From: a virus
Virus record (IMG/VR): IMGVR_UViG_3300028569_000115
Location: 1-30,868 of that record
Strand: one strand, 5' to 3'
DNA: 30,868 bases
The position numbers were made by a program, and so were the translations under genes. Below the pieces are notes generated by a model that was not told the origin of the DNA, searched no databases, and saw nothing but the letters and a program-made list of their open reading frames with translations. The first letter of the stretch is position 1. Each line of letters starts with the position of its first letter. Below, one piece after another: positions 14,608-24,419 of this stretch.

Positions 14608-17570
14608 AGCGCTTTTTAACATTATGGGCGATTACCACCCTGTGGCTTTTAGGGGGTGTTTGTCACGCTGAGCCGATTACACTTTTATTGGTTGGGCTTG
14701 GTGTTAGTGCCGCCACAGCGGCCACGATTACAGCTGGAATTGTCACCGCTATAACTGGGGCTGTAATCAGCTATGGCTTATCGGCCATTGCGGGGGTTAT
14801 TAGTAAAAAGAAAACACCTGGAAGCGCTGCCTTTGCTAGCTTTGCTGAAAACCGTATTCAAATGGTTCAATCCAGTATTGAATCGTTTAAGGTTGTGTAT
14901 GGCCGCGCCCGTGTGAGCGGCCCTATTGTTTTAGCCTCAACTACTGATACCTCCAGTTACAGAAACCGAGTTTTACACTTGCTTGTGGTGGTAGCAGGGC
15001 ACGAAGTGGAAGAAATCGAATCAGTTTACCTTGATGAAGATTTGGTGGTTTTAGACGGCAATGACCTCGCCACAAATAGTAAGTTTTTAGGAACTGGCAC
15101 AGATGGCTTTGTGAAAGGTGCTAAACTAGTCAAGGTAAAAAAATATACAGGCAGCCCTGACCAATTAGCTAGTATTGATTTGCTTGAAGATATCCCTGGA
15201 TGGACTAATAACCACCGCTTGCGTGGGCTTGCTTATGTGTATGTTCGCATTTCGCACTCTGTGGACCGCTTTTCTAGTGGTATCCCAAACATCTCTGCCA
15301 TTGTCAAAGGCAAAAAAGTATACGACCCACGCAACGGCTTGACCGCTTATAGTAACAACCTTGCTTTATGTGTCCGTGATTACTTGGCGAGCAACGAATA
15401 CGGCATCGGAGCCACAGAGGAAGAAATTGACGACGATAGCATCATTGCAGCAGCTAACATTTGTGATGAAGATGTAACCCTAAAAGACGGTACTACCCAA
15501 GACCGCTACACCTGTAACGGTGTTGTAGATACTGAGGGTGTGCCTGCTGACATTATTCAAGATTTCGCCGTGAGCGGCGCGGGTGCTGTTACTTACAACC
15601 AAGGGCAATTCCGCGTCCATGTGGGGGCGTATGATACTCCCACTGTGGCTGTGGATGAAAGCTGGCTTGCGGGTGACATTGAGGTTATTGCCCGCCCTGA
15701 GCGTGATGAAGTGTTTAACGCGGTTAAAGGGGTGTTTGTTGACCCTGCTAAGGGCTATCAACCGACCGACTTTCCTATCGTCACTAATGCCACTTATGAA
15801 GCCCAGGATGGAAACGAACAGATCGTTCGTGATGTGGAATTACCCTTTGTTACTGATGTGGAACGCGCTCAGCGTGCGGCTAAGATTGTTTTAGAGAAGG
15901 GCCGTCAAGGCATTATAGCCACCCTCCCTTGCAACTACAAAGCCTTGCAGCTCACCACATGGGATACCATCAGCCTTACTATTGACCTGTTAGGCTGGTC
16001 GTCTAAAGTGTTTCGGGTTATCAATTGGGAACTAGGGCAGGAGGGTGAAATCCTCATCAGCATTCAAGAGGAATCCAGCGGAGCGTATGACTGGAATGCT
16101 GGGGAAGCCACCGTGGTGGATGATGCCCCTGATACAACTCTGCCTGACTTAAGTGATATTGAAGTGCCCGGAAACCCTGTGGTGGTGGAATCACTGTACA
16201 GCACCACAGATGGTAGCGGATTGAAAACCAAGGCGGCGGTAACGTGGGCTGAGAGTGAATACGGATTTACCACTCAATATGAATTAAGCTATAAACTGGC
16301 AGCCGATACAGAATACACCCCTGTGGGTCGATTCCGTAGCACCTTTGGCGAGATTTACGATTTAGAGCCTGGATTTTATGACTTTAAGGTTGTGGCTATT
16401 AACGCCCTTGGTAACACCAGTGAAGGGGCTGTGACTCAAAAAGAAATTATTGGCCTGACCGCACTGCCTGCCGATATCACCGGCTTTAGTATGAACGCGG
16501 TAAATGATCAGGCTCATTTAAGCTGGGTGCAAGCCACAGACTTGGATGTTAAGCTGGGTGGCTCCATTCGATTAAAATGGTCTAGCCTAACTACAGGGGC
16601 GGACTGGACTAACTCAGTCCAGTTAGTTGAGGATTTTTCAGGCATCACCACTACGGCTGTGGTTCCTTTATTAGATGGCACCTATTTAATTAAAGCGGTG
16701 GACTCGGGAGGCCGTGAAAGTGAAAACGCCGCTAGTATTGTTAGTACAGCGGCTTATTTATTCACCCGTAACAGTGTTTTAATTTCCACTCAAAGCCCCA
16801 CTTTTACCGGCACTAAAACCAATATGGTGGTAGATGTTAGTAACCTAAAACTAGAGTCCACAACGCTATGGGATGACGTTTCCCCCTCTGTGGATATTGA
16901 CGATTGGAGTGGGGATATTGATAACCCAGACTCTACAGGCTTAGCCTCCACAGGGGAATATCTATTTTACAACGCTACTTCGTCTGCCACGTATTACGAC
17001 CTCGGAGATGTTTATACAAGCCGTGTTACGGTTGATATTACCTCACAAGTTTACGATACAGGTATAACGTGGGATTCATTAAACACAGGCATTGATATTG
17101 ATAGTTGGACAGGTTTGATTGACGGTGAAGAGCTTTCAGGCACAACAGTCACATTCCAAATACGAACCACTGACGATGATCCTAGCGGCACGCCCACATG
17201 GTCGTCATGGCGTCAATTTGTAGTTGGGGACTATACGGCACGGGCTTATCAAGTAAAGCTTATGGTAGCCAACACAGTGCCATCAAATAACATCAATATT
17301 CAAACATTAGGTGTAACGATTGATATGCCGGATCGTTTAGAGCGCTTTGAAGATCGGGCTATTTTATCAGGTGGCAACGCAATTACTTATGCCAAGCCAT
17401 TTTATGGGCGTCCTGATGTAGCTGTAACCATCCAAGGTGCTATTAGCGGTGACACCTCAAAAGTTACCCACATTTTGACAGGGGCTCTTTACACAGGAGT
17501 TACCGTTCAAATTCTTAATGGCGGCAGTGGTGTGGCAAGAACGTGTGACGTTTACATAAAGGGGTTTTAA
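14604..17570 (+). CDS. Tail tip / host-specificity protein (J-like) with N-terminal signal peptide
   Basis: A 988-aa central tail fibre that would contact the host receptor. Residues 1-22 read as a Sec signal peptide: MKRFLTLWAITTLWLLGGVC followed by HA, a likely cleavage site, then a long hydrophobic stretch (24-66). Residues about 275-460 form the phage tail domain: GVPADIIQDFAVSGAGAVTY, then GDIEVIARPERDEVFNAVKG and ERAQRAAKIVLEKGRQG. Residues 530-720 look like two FN3-type repeats. The C-terminal YAKPFYGRPDVAVTIQGA to VYIKGF is the usual tail fibre end. A signal peptide is unexpected for a cytoplasmically assembled tail protein (see findings). The start overlaps the peptidase gene by ATGA. 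Confidence 0.88.
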   Translation: MKRFLTLWAITTLWLLGGVCHAEPITLLLVGLGVSAATAATITAGIVTAITGAVISYGLSAIAGVISKKKTPGSAAFASFAENRIQMVQSSIESFKVVYGRARVSGPIVLASTTDTSSYRNRVLHLLVVVAGHEVEEIESVYLDEDLVVLDGNDLATNSKFLGTGTDGFVKGAKLVKVKKYTGSPDQLASIDLLEDIPGWTNNHRLRGLAYVYVRISHSVDRFSSGIPNISAIVKGKKVYDPRNGLTAYSNNLALCVRDYLASNEYGIGATEEEIDDDSIIAAANICDEDVTLKDGTTQDRYTCNGVVDTEGVPADIIQDFAVSGAGAVTYNQGQFRVHVGAYDTPTVAVDESWLAGDIEVIARPERDEVFNAVKGVFVDPAKGYQPTDFPIVTNATYEAQDGNEQIVRDVELPFVTDVERAQRAAKIVLEKGRQGIIATLPCNYKALQLTTWDTISLTIDLLGWSSKVFRVINWELGQEGEILISIQEESSGAYDWNAGEATVVDDAPDTTLPDLSDIEVPGNPVVVESLYSTTDGSGLKTKAAVTWAESEYGFTTQYELSYKLAADTEYTPVGRFRSTFGEIYDLEPGFYDFKVVAINALGNTSEGAVTQKEIIGLTALPADITGFSMNAVNDQAHLSWVQATDLDVKLGGSIRLKWSSLTTGADWTNSVQLVEDFSGITTTAVVPLLDGTYLIKAVDSGGRESENAASIVSTAAYLFTRNSVLISTQSPTFTGTKTNMVVDVSNLKLESTTLWDDVSPSVDIDDWSGDIDNPDSTGLASTGEYLFYNATSSATYYDLGDVYTSRVTVDITSQVYDTGITWDSLNTGIDIDSWTGLIDGEELSGTTVTFQIRTTDDDPSGTPTWSSWRQFVVGDYTARAYQVKLMVANTVPSNNINIQTLGVTIDMPDRLERFEDRAILSGGNAITYAKPFYGRPDVAVTIQGAISGDTSKVTHILTGALYTGVTVQILNGGSGVARTCDVYIKGF

Positions 17571-17930
17571 ATGGCGACCAAAGAAGAATTAGCGGCCCGT
17601 GTGGCACAACTAGAAGCGGAGCTTGCAGAGATGGCTCCTCAACCCTTGCAAAGGTATGCAGTGGGGGAGCAAGTCTATTTAAGTATTGGCCATGCCACCA
17701 TTGTGGGTTTTTACTCTGAAGACCTGACTAACCATATAGAAAATGCCAATCCTGACATTGTCGAAAAGGTTAGGGTGCAACTGATGAGCTACGGGCGCCA
17801 CAGTTTTGAGCCAGAGGGTGAAGCCTTGCTATGTAGCTTTGCTTTGGACACTTTTGAAAAGTTAAAAGCCGCTTACCCTCGTTTAAAGGCTAAACGTTTG
17901 AATGAAATCGCCAAAGGAGGCAATTACTAA
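17571..17930 (+). CDS. Hypothetical protein with N-terminal coiled coil
   Basis: A 119-aa protein starting directly at the J-like stop. Residues 2-22 (ATKEELAARVAQLEAELAEM) make a strong coiled-coil heptad pattern, probably for oligomerisation. The rest is a compact alpha/beta-looking domain with YAVGEQVYLSIGHATIVGFY and a helical end. It sits between the tail tip and the fibre gene, so an adaptor or fibre attachment role is plausible. I do not recognise a family. Confidence 0.65.
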   Translation: MATKEELAARVAQLEAELAEMAPQPLQRYAVGEQVYLSIGHATIVGFYSEDLTNHIENANPDIVEKVRVQLMSYGRHSFEPEGEALLCSFALDTFEKLKAAYPRLKAKRLNEIAKGGNY

Positions 17931-18991
17931 TGACACAACATGATATGAATATTGCCAACCAAGGGGCGGCAGCGTTCAGGACGGACCTTAACAACGCTTT
18001 ACTTTCTCTTGTGACACTATCTAGTGGTACCACAGCACCTTCCACTACATTTGCAGGCATGCTGTGGCGTGACACTACTAATAGCTTATATAAACAACGT
18101 AACGCTGCTGATAACGGGTGGATTACATTGTGGGCTCACGATAAAGGGGGCTTTGTGCCTCAAGATGGCTCTTCAATCTACGCAGCAGATGCGGGCTCTT
18201 CTGACACTTATGTTATTACGTTAAGCCCTGCCCCCACAGCCTACACCATAGGAATGGTAGTAAATTTTAAAGCTAATACCTTAAACACGGGTACGGCCAC
18301 AATTAACGTCAATGCCCTTGGTGCTGTCACTATTAAAAAGCAATACAACCAAGATTTAGCCACAGGAGATATTGTGGCCAACCAGATTGTAAGCTTAATT
18401 TACGATGGCACTAACTTTCAAATGCAGTCCCCTGTGGCTGCTGCTACTACTAGCACGCTGCAATACCTTGGAACGAGCGGTGCTATTTCAGGGGCTACCT
18501 CTGTAGATTTCACAAGTGGCACCTATCCCAGCTGGTTTGATGGCACTTACAATGATTTAGAATTTCGCTTTATACGCGTAAAACCAACGACAGATTCGGT
18601 TAATTTTTGGACCAGAGCCAGGGTGTCTAGTACATTTTTAAACACCAATGAATACGATTATATTAATAACGGACGAGATGCAGGTTCGGACACAGCCAGA
18701 GCAGGTAGTGCCGCTTCTCAAGCGCAATTGATTTTAAATGTGAGTACTACGATCGGTAATAATACCAACGAGTTTTTTAGTGGCAAAGCAAGGTTAGGCG
18801 TTGTTTCTTCTGGTGAATGGAAGGAGCTCAATTGGGCAACAGGTCACCGAGGGCCGACTGGCGTTGGGAATTCTAGCTGTGGTCAAGGTTGGGTTAAGAC
18901 AACCAGCGCCTTGGATGGCATACGTTTTTTAATGTCGAGTGGTACAATAGCCTCGGGCGAGATTAAAGTATACGGAGTAAAGGCATCATGA
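17930..18991 (+). CDS. Tail fibre protein
   Basis: A 353-aa protein. The N-terminus is MTQHDMNIANQGAAAFRTDL and NNALLSLVTLSSGTTAPSTT, then MLWRDTTNSLYKQRNAADNG, a repeated theme in short phage fibres that mediates attachment to the tail. A middle Thr/Asn-rich beta segment (about 65-170) follows. The C-terminal domain has WFDGTYNDLEFRFIRVKPT and finishes GIRFLMSSGTIASGEIKVYG, the standard ending of a receptor-facing fibre tip domain. Function in adsorption is inferred from this and the location. Its stop overlaps the next ATG. Confidence 0.82.
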   Translation: MTQHDMNIANQGAAAFRTDLNNALLSLVTLSSGTTAPSTTFAGMLWRDTTNSLYKQRNAADNGWITLWAHDKGGFVPQDGSSIYAADAGSSDTYVITLSPAPTAYTIGMVVNFKANTLNTGTATINVNALGAVTIKKQYNQDLATGDIVANQIVSLIYDGTNFQMQSPVAAATTSTLQYLGTSGAISGATSVDFTSGTYPSWFDGTYNDLEFRFIRVKPTTDSVNFWTRARVSSTFLNTNEYDYINNGRDAGSDTARAGSAASQAQLILNVSTTIGNNTNEFFSGKARLGVVSSGEWKELNWATGHRGPTGVGNSSCGQGWVKTTSALDGIRFLMSSGTIASGEIKVYGVKAS

Positions 18992-19298
18992 TAAAACGTG
19001 TGAATGGTGTTGACCTTGAAATGACACCACAAGAGATAGAGGATTGGACGATAGGTCAACAACCTGTTATACCAAACCCGCTAGAAAATTTAAGGTTTCT
19101 GGTGGCGGCGTTACCTAAACCTGTATTACTTCGGTATGCTGGCCAGTTTCTCATGGTCAGCGAGTTTATCAATGACCGGAATTATGCAGAGCTTGGCGGA
19201 TTAATTACCGCCCTATTAGACATGATGGACACCAATAACGACACAGATGCACAATTCGCTGTGGCTCCTATTGCTGAATTATTAGGGGGGCTTTCCTA

Positions 19299-19299
<1 letters not shown>
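18988..19299 (+). CDS. Hypothetical protein following tail fibre
   Basis: A 103-aa protein starting inside the fibre stop (ATGA). The N-terminal VNGVDLEMTPQEIEDWTIG resembles the short 'MTPEEIA' motif of many fibre assembly or fibre-linked proteins. The rest is mainly helical with LRFLVAALPKPVLLRYAGQF, which is amphipathic rather than a clear membrane span. A chaperone or accessory role for the fibre is possible on position alone. It ends with a TAGTG overlap onto the next gene. Confidence 0.62.
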
Positions 19300-20041
<742 letters not shown>

Positions 20042-20051
20042 GAGTTAAACA

Positions 20052-20336
20052 ATGGCACTACAGAATCTACTAGGGGATTTGGCACTAGAGGCTACGTCGC
20101 AGGATATAGCAGATATTGCTATATTGCTCCGTAGGGCTGTTAAACTGTTAGAGCCTAGCAGTAATGTGGATGTTGCAAACAGGCAGCGTGTGTTACTTGA
20201 CGGTATTACTAACGGTATATCGTTATCTGTAGTAAATAACATAGCAGCAATTGATAGTTATGACCGCAGGCAGTGGCAAGATGGGTCACGCACAGCTTAT
20301 AATACAGGTATTAGACACCACTTGACATTTTCATAA
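20052..20336 (+). CDS. Hypothetical helical protein
   Basis: This 94-aa protein has TAGGAG upstream (20040-20045) as a good ribosome binding site. The first half is amphipathic helix (LLGDLALEATSQDIADIAIL, LRRAVKLLEPSS), the second half ends with YDRRQWQDGSRTAYNTGIRH. I have the impression that short proteins like this accompany fibre genes in other phages, but I cannot name a family. It is likely structural or an adaptor between the collagen-like protein and the large protein that follows. Confidence 0.65.
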   Translation: MALQNLLGDLALEATSQDIADIAILLRRAVKLLEPSSNVDVANRQRVLLDGITNGISLSVVNNIAAIDSYDRRQWQDGSRTAYNTGIRHHLTFS

Positions 20337-20348
20337 GGAATCAAACCA

Positions 20349-22949
20349 ATGGCCCTAGTCAACAGTTTAAGAAAACAAGTGGACCTCCCTGTGTGGGAGC
20401 AACTTCGCTTTGCCCCTGCTGTCTCTGCTGCTGTCTCGTCCGCATGTTCGGCGGATAACTCACTCTTTTCGGCTGAGACGGGGCGATACATTTACTATCT
20501 TATCGCCGCCGCTAGTTTTTGGCGCTACGACACATGGACGGACTCGTACCAACAGTTAGCATCGCCGCCAATTACCCCTGTAACATGGTCAACCATGAAG
20601 TACAGGGGAGCTTATGGCCATGAAGGGTCTGCTTTAGCAGGTGGTGCGTCCACCATCACAATACCAGCCTATTACGGCAATAGTCTTGAAGGGTATGACA
20701 TTCGTATTACTAAAGGAACAGGTGCAGGACAGCAACGAGTCATTACAGATGTAGCTGCCCCTGTTTCTGCGGCTAGTGGGACGGCTACAACGGCTGCTAC
20801 AGGGTCTATTAAAACACTTGCTGATAGCAGTAAAGCTTGGACAATAAACCAATGGGTAGGGTATCAAGTTAGAATTACAATGGCCACAGGCGTGGGTCAG
20901 GTTCGTCGTATCTTATACAACGATGCAACAACCCTATATGTCGGGGATATTAACCGAGCCGCTGTTGATTACAACGCCATACCCGCAGAATTCATCCCTG
21001 CTATTTCCGTCGCCGCTGCTGCCCAATCATCGTATAGTATTGAGAGTTCAGTTGTAACCGTCGATACCGCTTGGGATACACAACCTGATGAAACTTCTGT
21101 TTTCCGAATTTTATCAGGCGGGGTTGTTCTCCTCTCTAATGCAATAATATCGCCATTTTTCACTTTGCAATACTATGACATTGCAACTGATATTTGGTAC
21201 ATTCGTTCTGCTACAACAAACTTATTGAGCGCAGGTGGAACGGAAGCATCTATAGAGCGCACCACTGAAAATGCCAGTGTTTGGGCTAAAGGGAAAGCCA
21301 CGGCAGGTACTACCACCACGTTGACAGATTCTTCAAAATCGTGGGGGGTTAATGAGCATGCGGATCGATGGGTTCGCATCTACAGCGGTGGCGGCAAAAA
21401 CCAGATCGCACAAATCACAAGTAATACTGCTACAGTTTTAACGTTAGCCACCACACTGGGCACAGCAGTTGATTCCACATCGTATTATATGATTGATGGC
21501 TTTGATGCGGGTACTGCTACAGCGGGGGCTACGTCTAGTATTACAGATTCAACTAAGACATGGACTTCAAACCAATGGAAAAACTATTCTGCAAGAATTG
21601 TGGCTGGGACAGGTGCAGGCCAAGTATTGCCTGTTTTAAGCAACACCTCCACGGCATTGACTGTTTATAAGCCTTGGGCAACAACGCCGGACTCTACGTC
21701 TCAGTATGTTATTCAAGGGGATAAGGACAACGTTTATTTAACCTTGGCTGGCCAAGCTCAATTATTTTTACACTCGTTCGAGGCAAACATGGCTTGCCTT
21801 GGACGTATCTATGATGATGGATGCACGCGAATTGGTAGTGCCCAATATGGCTCTTTACCGCCTGTTCCTATTACCTCAATGACAGGAGCCAGCACTACTA
21901 AAACAGTTACCACAACAATTCCACATGGGTTTAAAACAGGGTGGGTAGTTACCCATAAAGGGGACACCGGAGCTTCTGCTGTTCAAAATAATATATCTGC
22001 TGCTGTCACTGTACTAACAACTACAACTTATACCTTTACGGCTGCCGGAAGTTCCGCTGCTGGAACCTTTACCGCCTTAACCACAACAACGTTAAAGGAC
22101 GCAAGCAAAGCATGGACAGTAAATGAGCACGCTAACAAAGTATGCTATTTTACAACCGCTGCCCCTGTGGCTACCAGTGGTTTAACCGCGATGGTAGCGA
22201 TGGAGATTGCTAGTAATACGGCTGATACTTTAACGTTTAAAACAGCTACCACTACTCCTACAAACGGGGTAAGCCGTTACGTTATTTGTGAGCGTCAATC
22301 ATTGGGTGGTCAAGAAAGCGGTATTGCGACAGGGGCGCAATCTACCACCACACTACAAGATACGTCCAAAGCATGGGCGACTAACCAATGGGGTGGGTAT
22401 CGTATAAAGTTCCTATCAGGGACGGGGCAAGGTCTTGAAACTGTTATTAGCTCAAACACCTCCAACACTCTTACGTTTGGGGCTACAACCGCCCCTGTGG
22501 CTGCATCGACATCATATACAATTCTCGGGCGGCTTATATCAAACGTGGGCACAAACCTGAATTGGGCTTATGGAGCATCTGAACACCGAGGCCGTTATAT
22601 GTACTGCCTGCGGGGTAGTGGCTTTGTTGGTATCGATCGTTATGATGTTGCAACTGACACATGGGTAATGCTGGCCACTACTCCGACGACAGAGACATTA
22701 ACCACTGGATCAATGTCGGTTTACGATGGTGGCGATCGGATGTACTTTACAAAAGAAAATTTACTGCGTTTTTACTATTACGATATCGCCACTAACAAAG
22801 TAACAATGGCGGGTATGGCACCTTATATAGCAGGTACTTTAATTGTGGGCAACCGAATGGAGATATTTGAAACAAAGGATCGATTAAAGTATTTATGGTT
22901 TAACCGCCATTCTGCCCAAGATTGTTTCCGCCAATTGTTGTTCTACTAG
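20349..22949 (+). CDS. Large repeat-containing tail adhesion protein
   Basis: This 866-aa protein is the largest adhesion candidate. A block of about 55 residues recurs five times, marked by T-L-x-D-S/A-S/T-K-x-W followed by N-x-W or N-E-H, then an R-I-x-x-G-T-G-x-G-Q strand and S-N-T-x-T-x-L-T. The blocks start near residues 155, 323, 397, 580 and 667, with a partial copy near 105. Kelch-like segments occur at both ends: GRYIYYLIAAASFWRYDTW near 47-65, YYDIATDIWYI near 270, and GIDRYDVATDTWVMLATTPT plus LLRFYYYDIATNKVTMAGM after residue 760. So it probably combines a beta-propeller-like body with inserted beta repeats. Role in receptor or surface binding is inferred from the context. Confidence 0.78.
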   Translation: MALVNSLRKQVDLPVWEQLRFAPAVSAAVSSACSADNSLFSAETGRYIYYLIAAASFWRYDTWTDSYQQLASPPITPVTWSTMKYRGAYGHEGSALAGGASTITIPAYYGNSLEGYDIRITKGTGAGQQRVITDVAAPVSAASGTATTAATGSIKTLADSSKAWTINQWVGYQVRITMATGVGQVRRILYNDATTLYVGDINRAAVDYNAIPAEFIPAISVAAAAQSSYSIESSVVTVDTAWDTQPDETSVFRILSGGVVLLSNAIISPFFTLQYYDIATDIWYIRSATTNLLSAGGTEASIERTTENASVWAKGKATAGTTTTLTDSSKSWGVNEHADRWVRIYSGGGKNQIAQITSNTATVLTLATTLGTAVDSTSYYMIDGFDAGTATAGATSSITDSTKTWTSNQWKNYSARIVAGTGAGQVLPVLSNTSTALTVYKPWATTPDSTSQYVIQGDKDNVYLTLAGQAQLFLHSFEANMACLGRIYDDGCTRIGSAQYGSLPPVPITSMTGASTTKTVTTTIPHGFKTGWVVTHKGDTGASAVQNNISAAVTVLTTTTYTFTAAGSSAAGTFTALTTTTLKDASKAWTVNEHANKVCYFTTAAPVATSGLTAMVAMEIASNTADTLTFKTATTTPTNGVSRYVICERQSLGGQESGIATGAQSTTTLQDTSKAWATNQWGGYRIKFLSGTGQGLETVISSNTSNTLTFGATTAPVAASTSYTILGRLISNVGTNLNWAYGASEHRGRYMYCLRGSGFVGIDRYDVATDTWVMLATTPTTETLTTGSMSVYDGGDRMYFTKENLLRFYYYDIATNKVTMAGMAPYIAGTLIVGNRMEIFETKDRLKYLWFNRHSAQDCFRQLLFY

Positions 22950-22957
22950 GAGGTTTT

Positions 22958-23122
22958 ATGCGGCTCATTGAAATACACTCCATACTTTTAAATAGACTGT
23001 CGTTTTTACAAAACCAGAAACAAGGGGCTGTAAGCCGTGGTGATTTTGACAGTTTGGCTGGCTTAGATTTGGAAATAGTAGAAACGCAAGAGGCTATAGA
23101 TAAAATAGCAGGGGTTTTGTGA
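22958..23122 (+). CDS. Small helical hypothetical protein (54 aa)
   Basis: A very good AGGAGG ribosome binding site at 22948-22953, overlapping the previous stop, precedes ATG 22958 with a four-base spacer. An in-frame start at 22922 would overlap the previous gene, so 22958 is preferred. The product is a single amphipathic helix pair (LIEIHSILLNRLSFLQNQKQ, then FDSLAGLDLEIVETQEAIDK) without a membrane span. The role is unknown. The strong ribosome binding site suggests substantial expression. Confidence 0.68.
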   Translation: MRLIEIHSILLNRLSFLQNQKQGAVSRGDFDSLAGLDLEIVETQEAIDKIAGVL

Positions 23123-23328
23123 TAGCAACCGTGCCTATCAACCTGCACCGCTCTGATGGCCTCCCTAGTGACCGCTGGCGGCTGCAGTGTATCAATGCGC
23201 TAAAGGGTATTACCTACCCTATGTGTGGCTGCCTAGCGGCCCACGCAAGCGAGTATGATGTGTATTGTGAGGAAGCCAATAAAGCGTTAAAATTACTAGA
23301 ATACGAGATGATGGGATTCGAGTTATGA
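23119..23328 (+). CDS. Small Cys-containing hypothetical protein (69 aa)
   Basis: It starts at a GTG overlapping the previous stop (GTGA) and ends in an ATGA overlap with the next gene. The protein contains four Cys, with YPMCGCLAAHASEYDVYCEE in the centre, but spacing does not match a known zinc finger. No membrane segment is visible. Coupled position in the lysis-region operon is the only clue; I do not assign a function. Confidence 0.65.
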   Translation: MIATVPINLHRSDGLPSDRWRLQCINALKGITYPMCGCLAAHASEYDVYCEEANKALKLLEYEMMGFEL

Positions 23329-23612
23329 GTACAGAAATCAACTGGACGATAAACGGATTACTCACTCTCGCGTGTGGCTGGTTGGCCAAGGATCGAATTG
23401 ATATGAAAGCGGATCATAAAGCAGAAGTTACAACACTTCAGGAGGCCTATATGCAAGTGCAACACGCACACATAAGAGCCACAGAGCAGTGTGAAGAGAA
23501 ATTTATGCACTTAAGCAACTTGCTGGATTCCATGATGGCCAAGGTGGAGCAGGCAGACAAGCTAGTTAATCGCATTGTGATAAAAGCTCTAAACCGTAGA
23601 AGCGCTAAGTAG
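23325..23612 (+). CDS. Small membrane-anchored coiled-coil protein candidate
   Basis: A 95-aa protein with an N-terminal weakly hydrophobic segment (INWTINGLLTLACGWLAKD, residues 5-23), which may be a single membrane anchor, followed by a charged helix (KAEVTTLQEAYMQVQHAHIR to the end). Short anchored coiled-coil proteins of this kind are common near phage lysins, where they act as spanin or holin-type components or have unknown roles. No lipobox or second span is visible, so I do not call it a holin. It couples with the upstream gene by ATGA. Confidence 0.65.
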   Translation: MSTEINWTINGLLTLACGWLAKDRIDMKADHKAEVTTLQEAYMQVQHAHIRATEQCEEKFMHLSNLLDSMMAKVEQADKLVNRIVIKALNRRSAK

Positions 23613-23634
23613 ACTTTAGAATTGAGGGCAAGGC

Positions 23635-24087
23635 ATGGAAACCTTTAAGGTATTCTTTGATCGTAGCAGCGACACAATAGACGGTGTCCTAACCCTTCAA
23701 AATACCAAAGGGGTTAAGCTGATTAACCGTGTGAAAGCCCGTAGTGGACAGAAGGGCCACACAGCTAGCAGTTGGACACGGGGTAAAAGCCCGATTCCCT
23801 TTGGGATTCACTGGTTACATTTAAAGCCTAATAACGCAGGATTGAAAGCAGGGGCCCGTGGAATTGGTGAGTTTTATCCTATCTCTACCAATGGCGATGG
23901 CCTTACTATTGTGGGTAAAGACCCTTCCCAACGCCGCTATGAAATAGGCCTGCATGAGGAGAATATGTGGGCGGGTAGTGCTGGCTGCATTGTGATTGTG
24001 AACCCTAACGACTGGCAGGCTATCCGCCAAGAGTTAAAAGCCATTGCTAAAACTGGGGTGGATAAGATTAAAATTGAAGTGGTGTGA
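23635..24087 (+). CDS. L,D-transpeptidase/YkuD-like protein, probable endolysin
   Basis: In this 150-aa protein the segment YEIGLHEENMWAGSAGCIVI (residues 102-121) has H107, S115 and C118 in the order H...S-x-G-C-[IV] of the YkuD/L,D-transpeptidase active site, but with a shorter His-to-Ser distance than in bacterial enzymes. PFGIHWLHLKP near residues 55-65 and a glycine-rich GARGIGEFYPIS segment also match the small cupped beta fold. Such domains in phages are thought to process cell wall peptides. The gene lies after the tail module, as lysins do, and no other lysin is visible in the window. The upstream gap of 22 nt contains GAGGGCAAGGC as ribosome binding site. Confidence 0.6.
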   Translation: METFKVFFDRSSDTIDGVLTLQNTKGVKLINRVKARSGQKGHTASSWTRGKSPIPFGIHWLHLKPNNAGLKAGARGIGEFYPISTNGDGLTIVGKDPSQRRYEIGLHEENMWAGSAGCIVIVNPNDWQAIRQELKAIAKTGVDKIKIEVV

Positions 24088-24191
24088 GAAGCTACCGCCA
24101 GCGGTGCCGTTTAACAGGTGCGCCGCTACGGTATAAAGACTTTTACGAGCAAAATAGTATAATAGAACTGTCGCTTATAGAAAGGCTACAT

Positions 24192-24419
24192 ATGAACATC
24201 GTTGCACTGTTAGCAGACTTGTTAGGCTCTCGCACCCTAGGGCTGGCGATTCGCCTCATCCCTTACATTGGCAAGGCTTATGACAAAGCCAAAGGTGACG
24301 AGTGGATCTACGACAAAATCAAAGGCTATACGCCTAACGCCACACTGGACGAGATGAAAGAAGTCATCAAGACTGGAAGGGCTTTTACCGCTGCATGTTA
24401 CGCCTTTTTTCACAATTAG
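24192..24419 (+). CDS. Small hypothetical protein, start uncertain (24084 or 24192)
   Basis: The frame is open from a GTG at 24084 that overlaps the lysin-like stop (GTGA), giving 111 aa, and an in-frame ATG at 24192 gives 75 aa, preceded by GAAAGG. I give the shorter form because its sequence looks like a complete domain: NIVALLADLLGSRTLGLAIR, then IPYIGKAYDKAKGDEWIYDK and DEMKEVIKTGRAFTAACYAF. The GTGA overlap, seen elsewhere in this genome, supports the longer form. The N-terminus of the short form is amphipathic and moderately hydrophobic, possibly membrane-active, but not a convincing holin. Function unknown. Confidence 0.58.
   Translation: MNIVALLADLLGSRTLGLAIRLIPYIGKAYDKAKGDEWIYDKIKGYTPNATLDEMKEVIKTGRAFTAACYAFFHN

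Noticed and set aside
24158-24163. Consensus TATAAT upstream of 24192 as promoter for the lysis genes
   Set aside because: No acceptable -35 at 16-18 bases and no extended -10 (TAG instead of TGN); it lies within the longer open frame from 24084.
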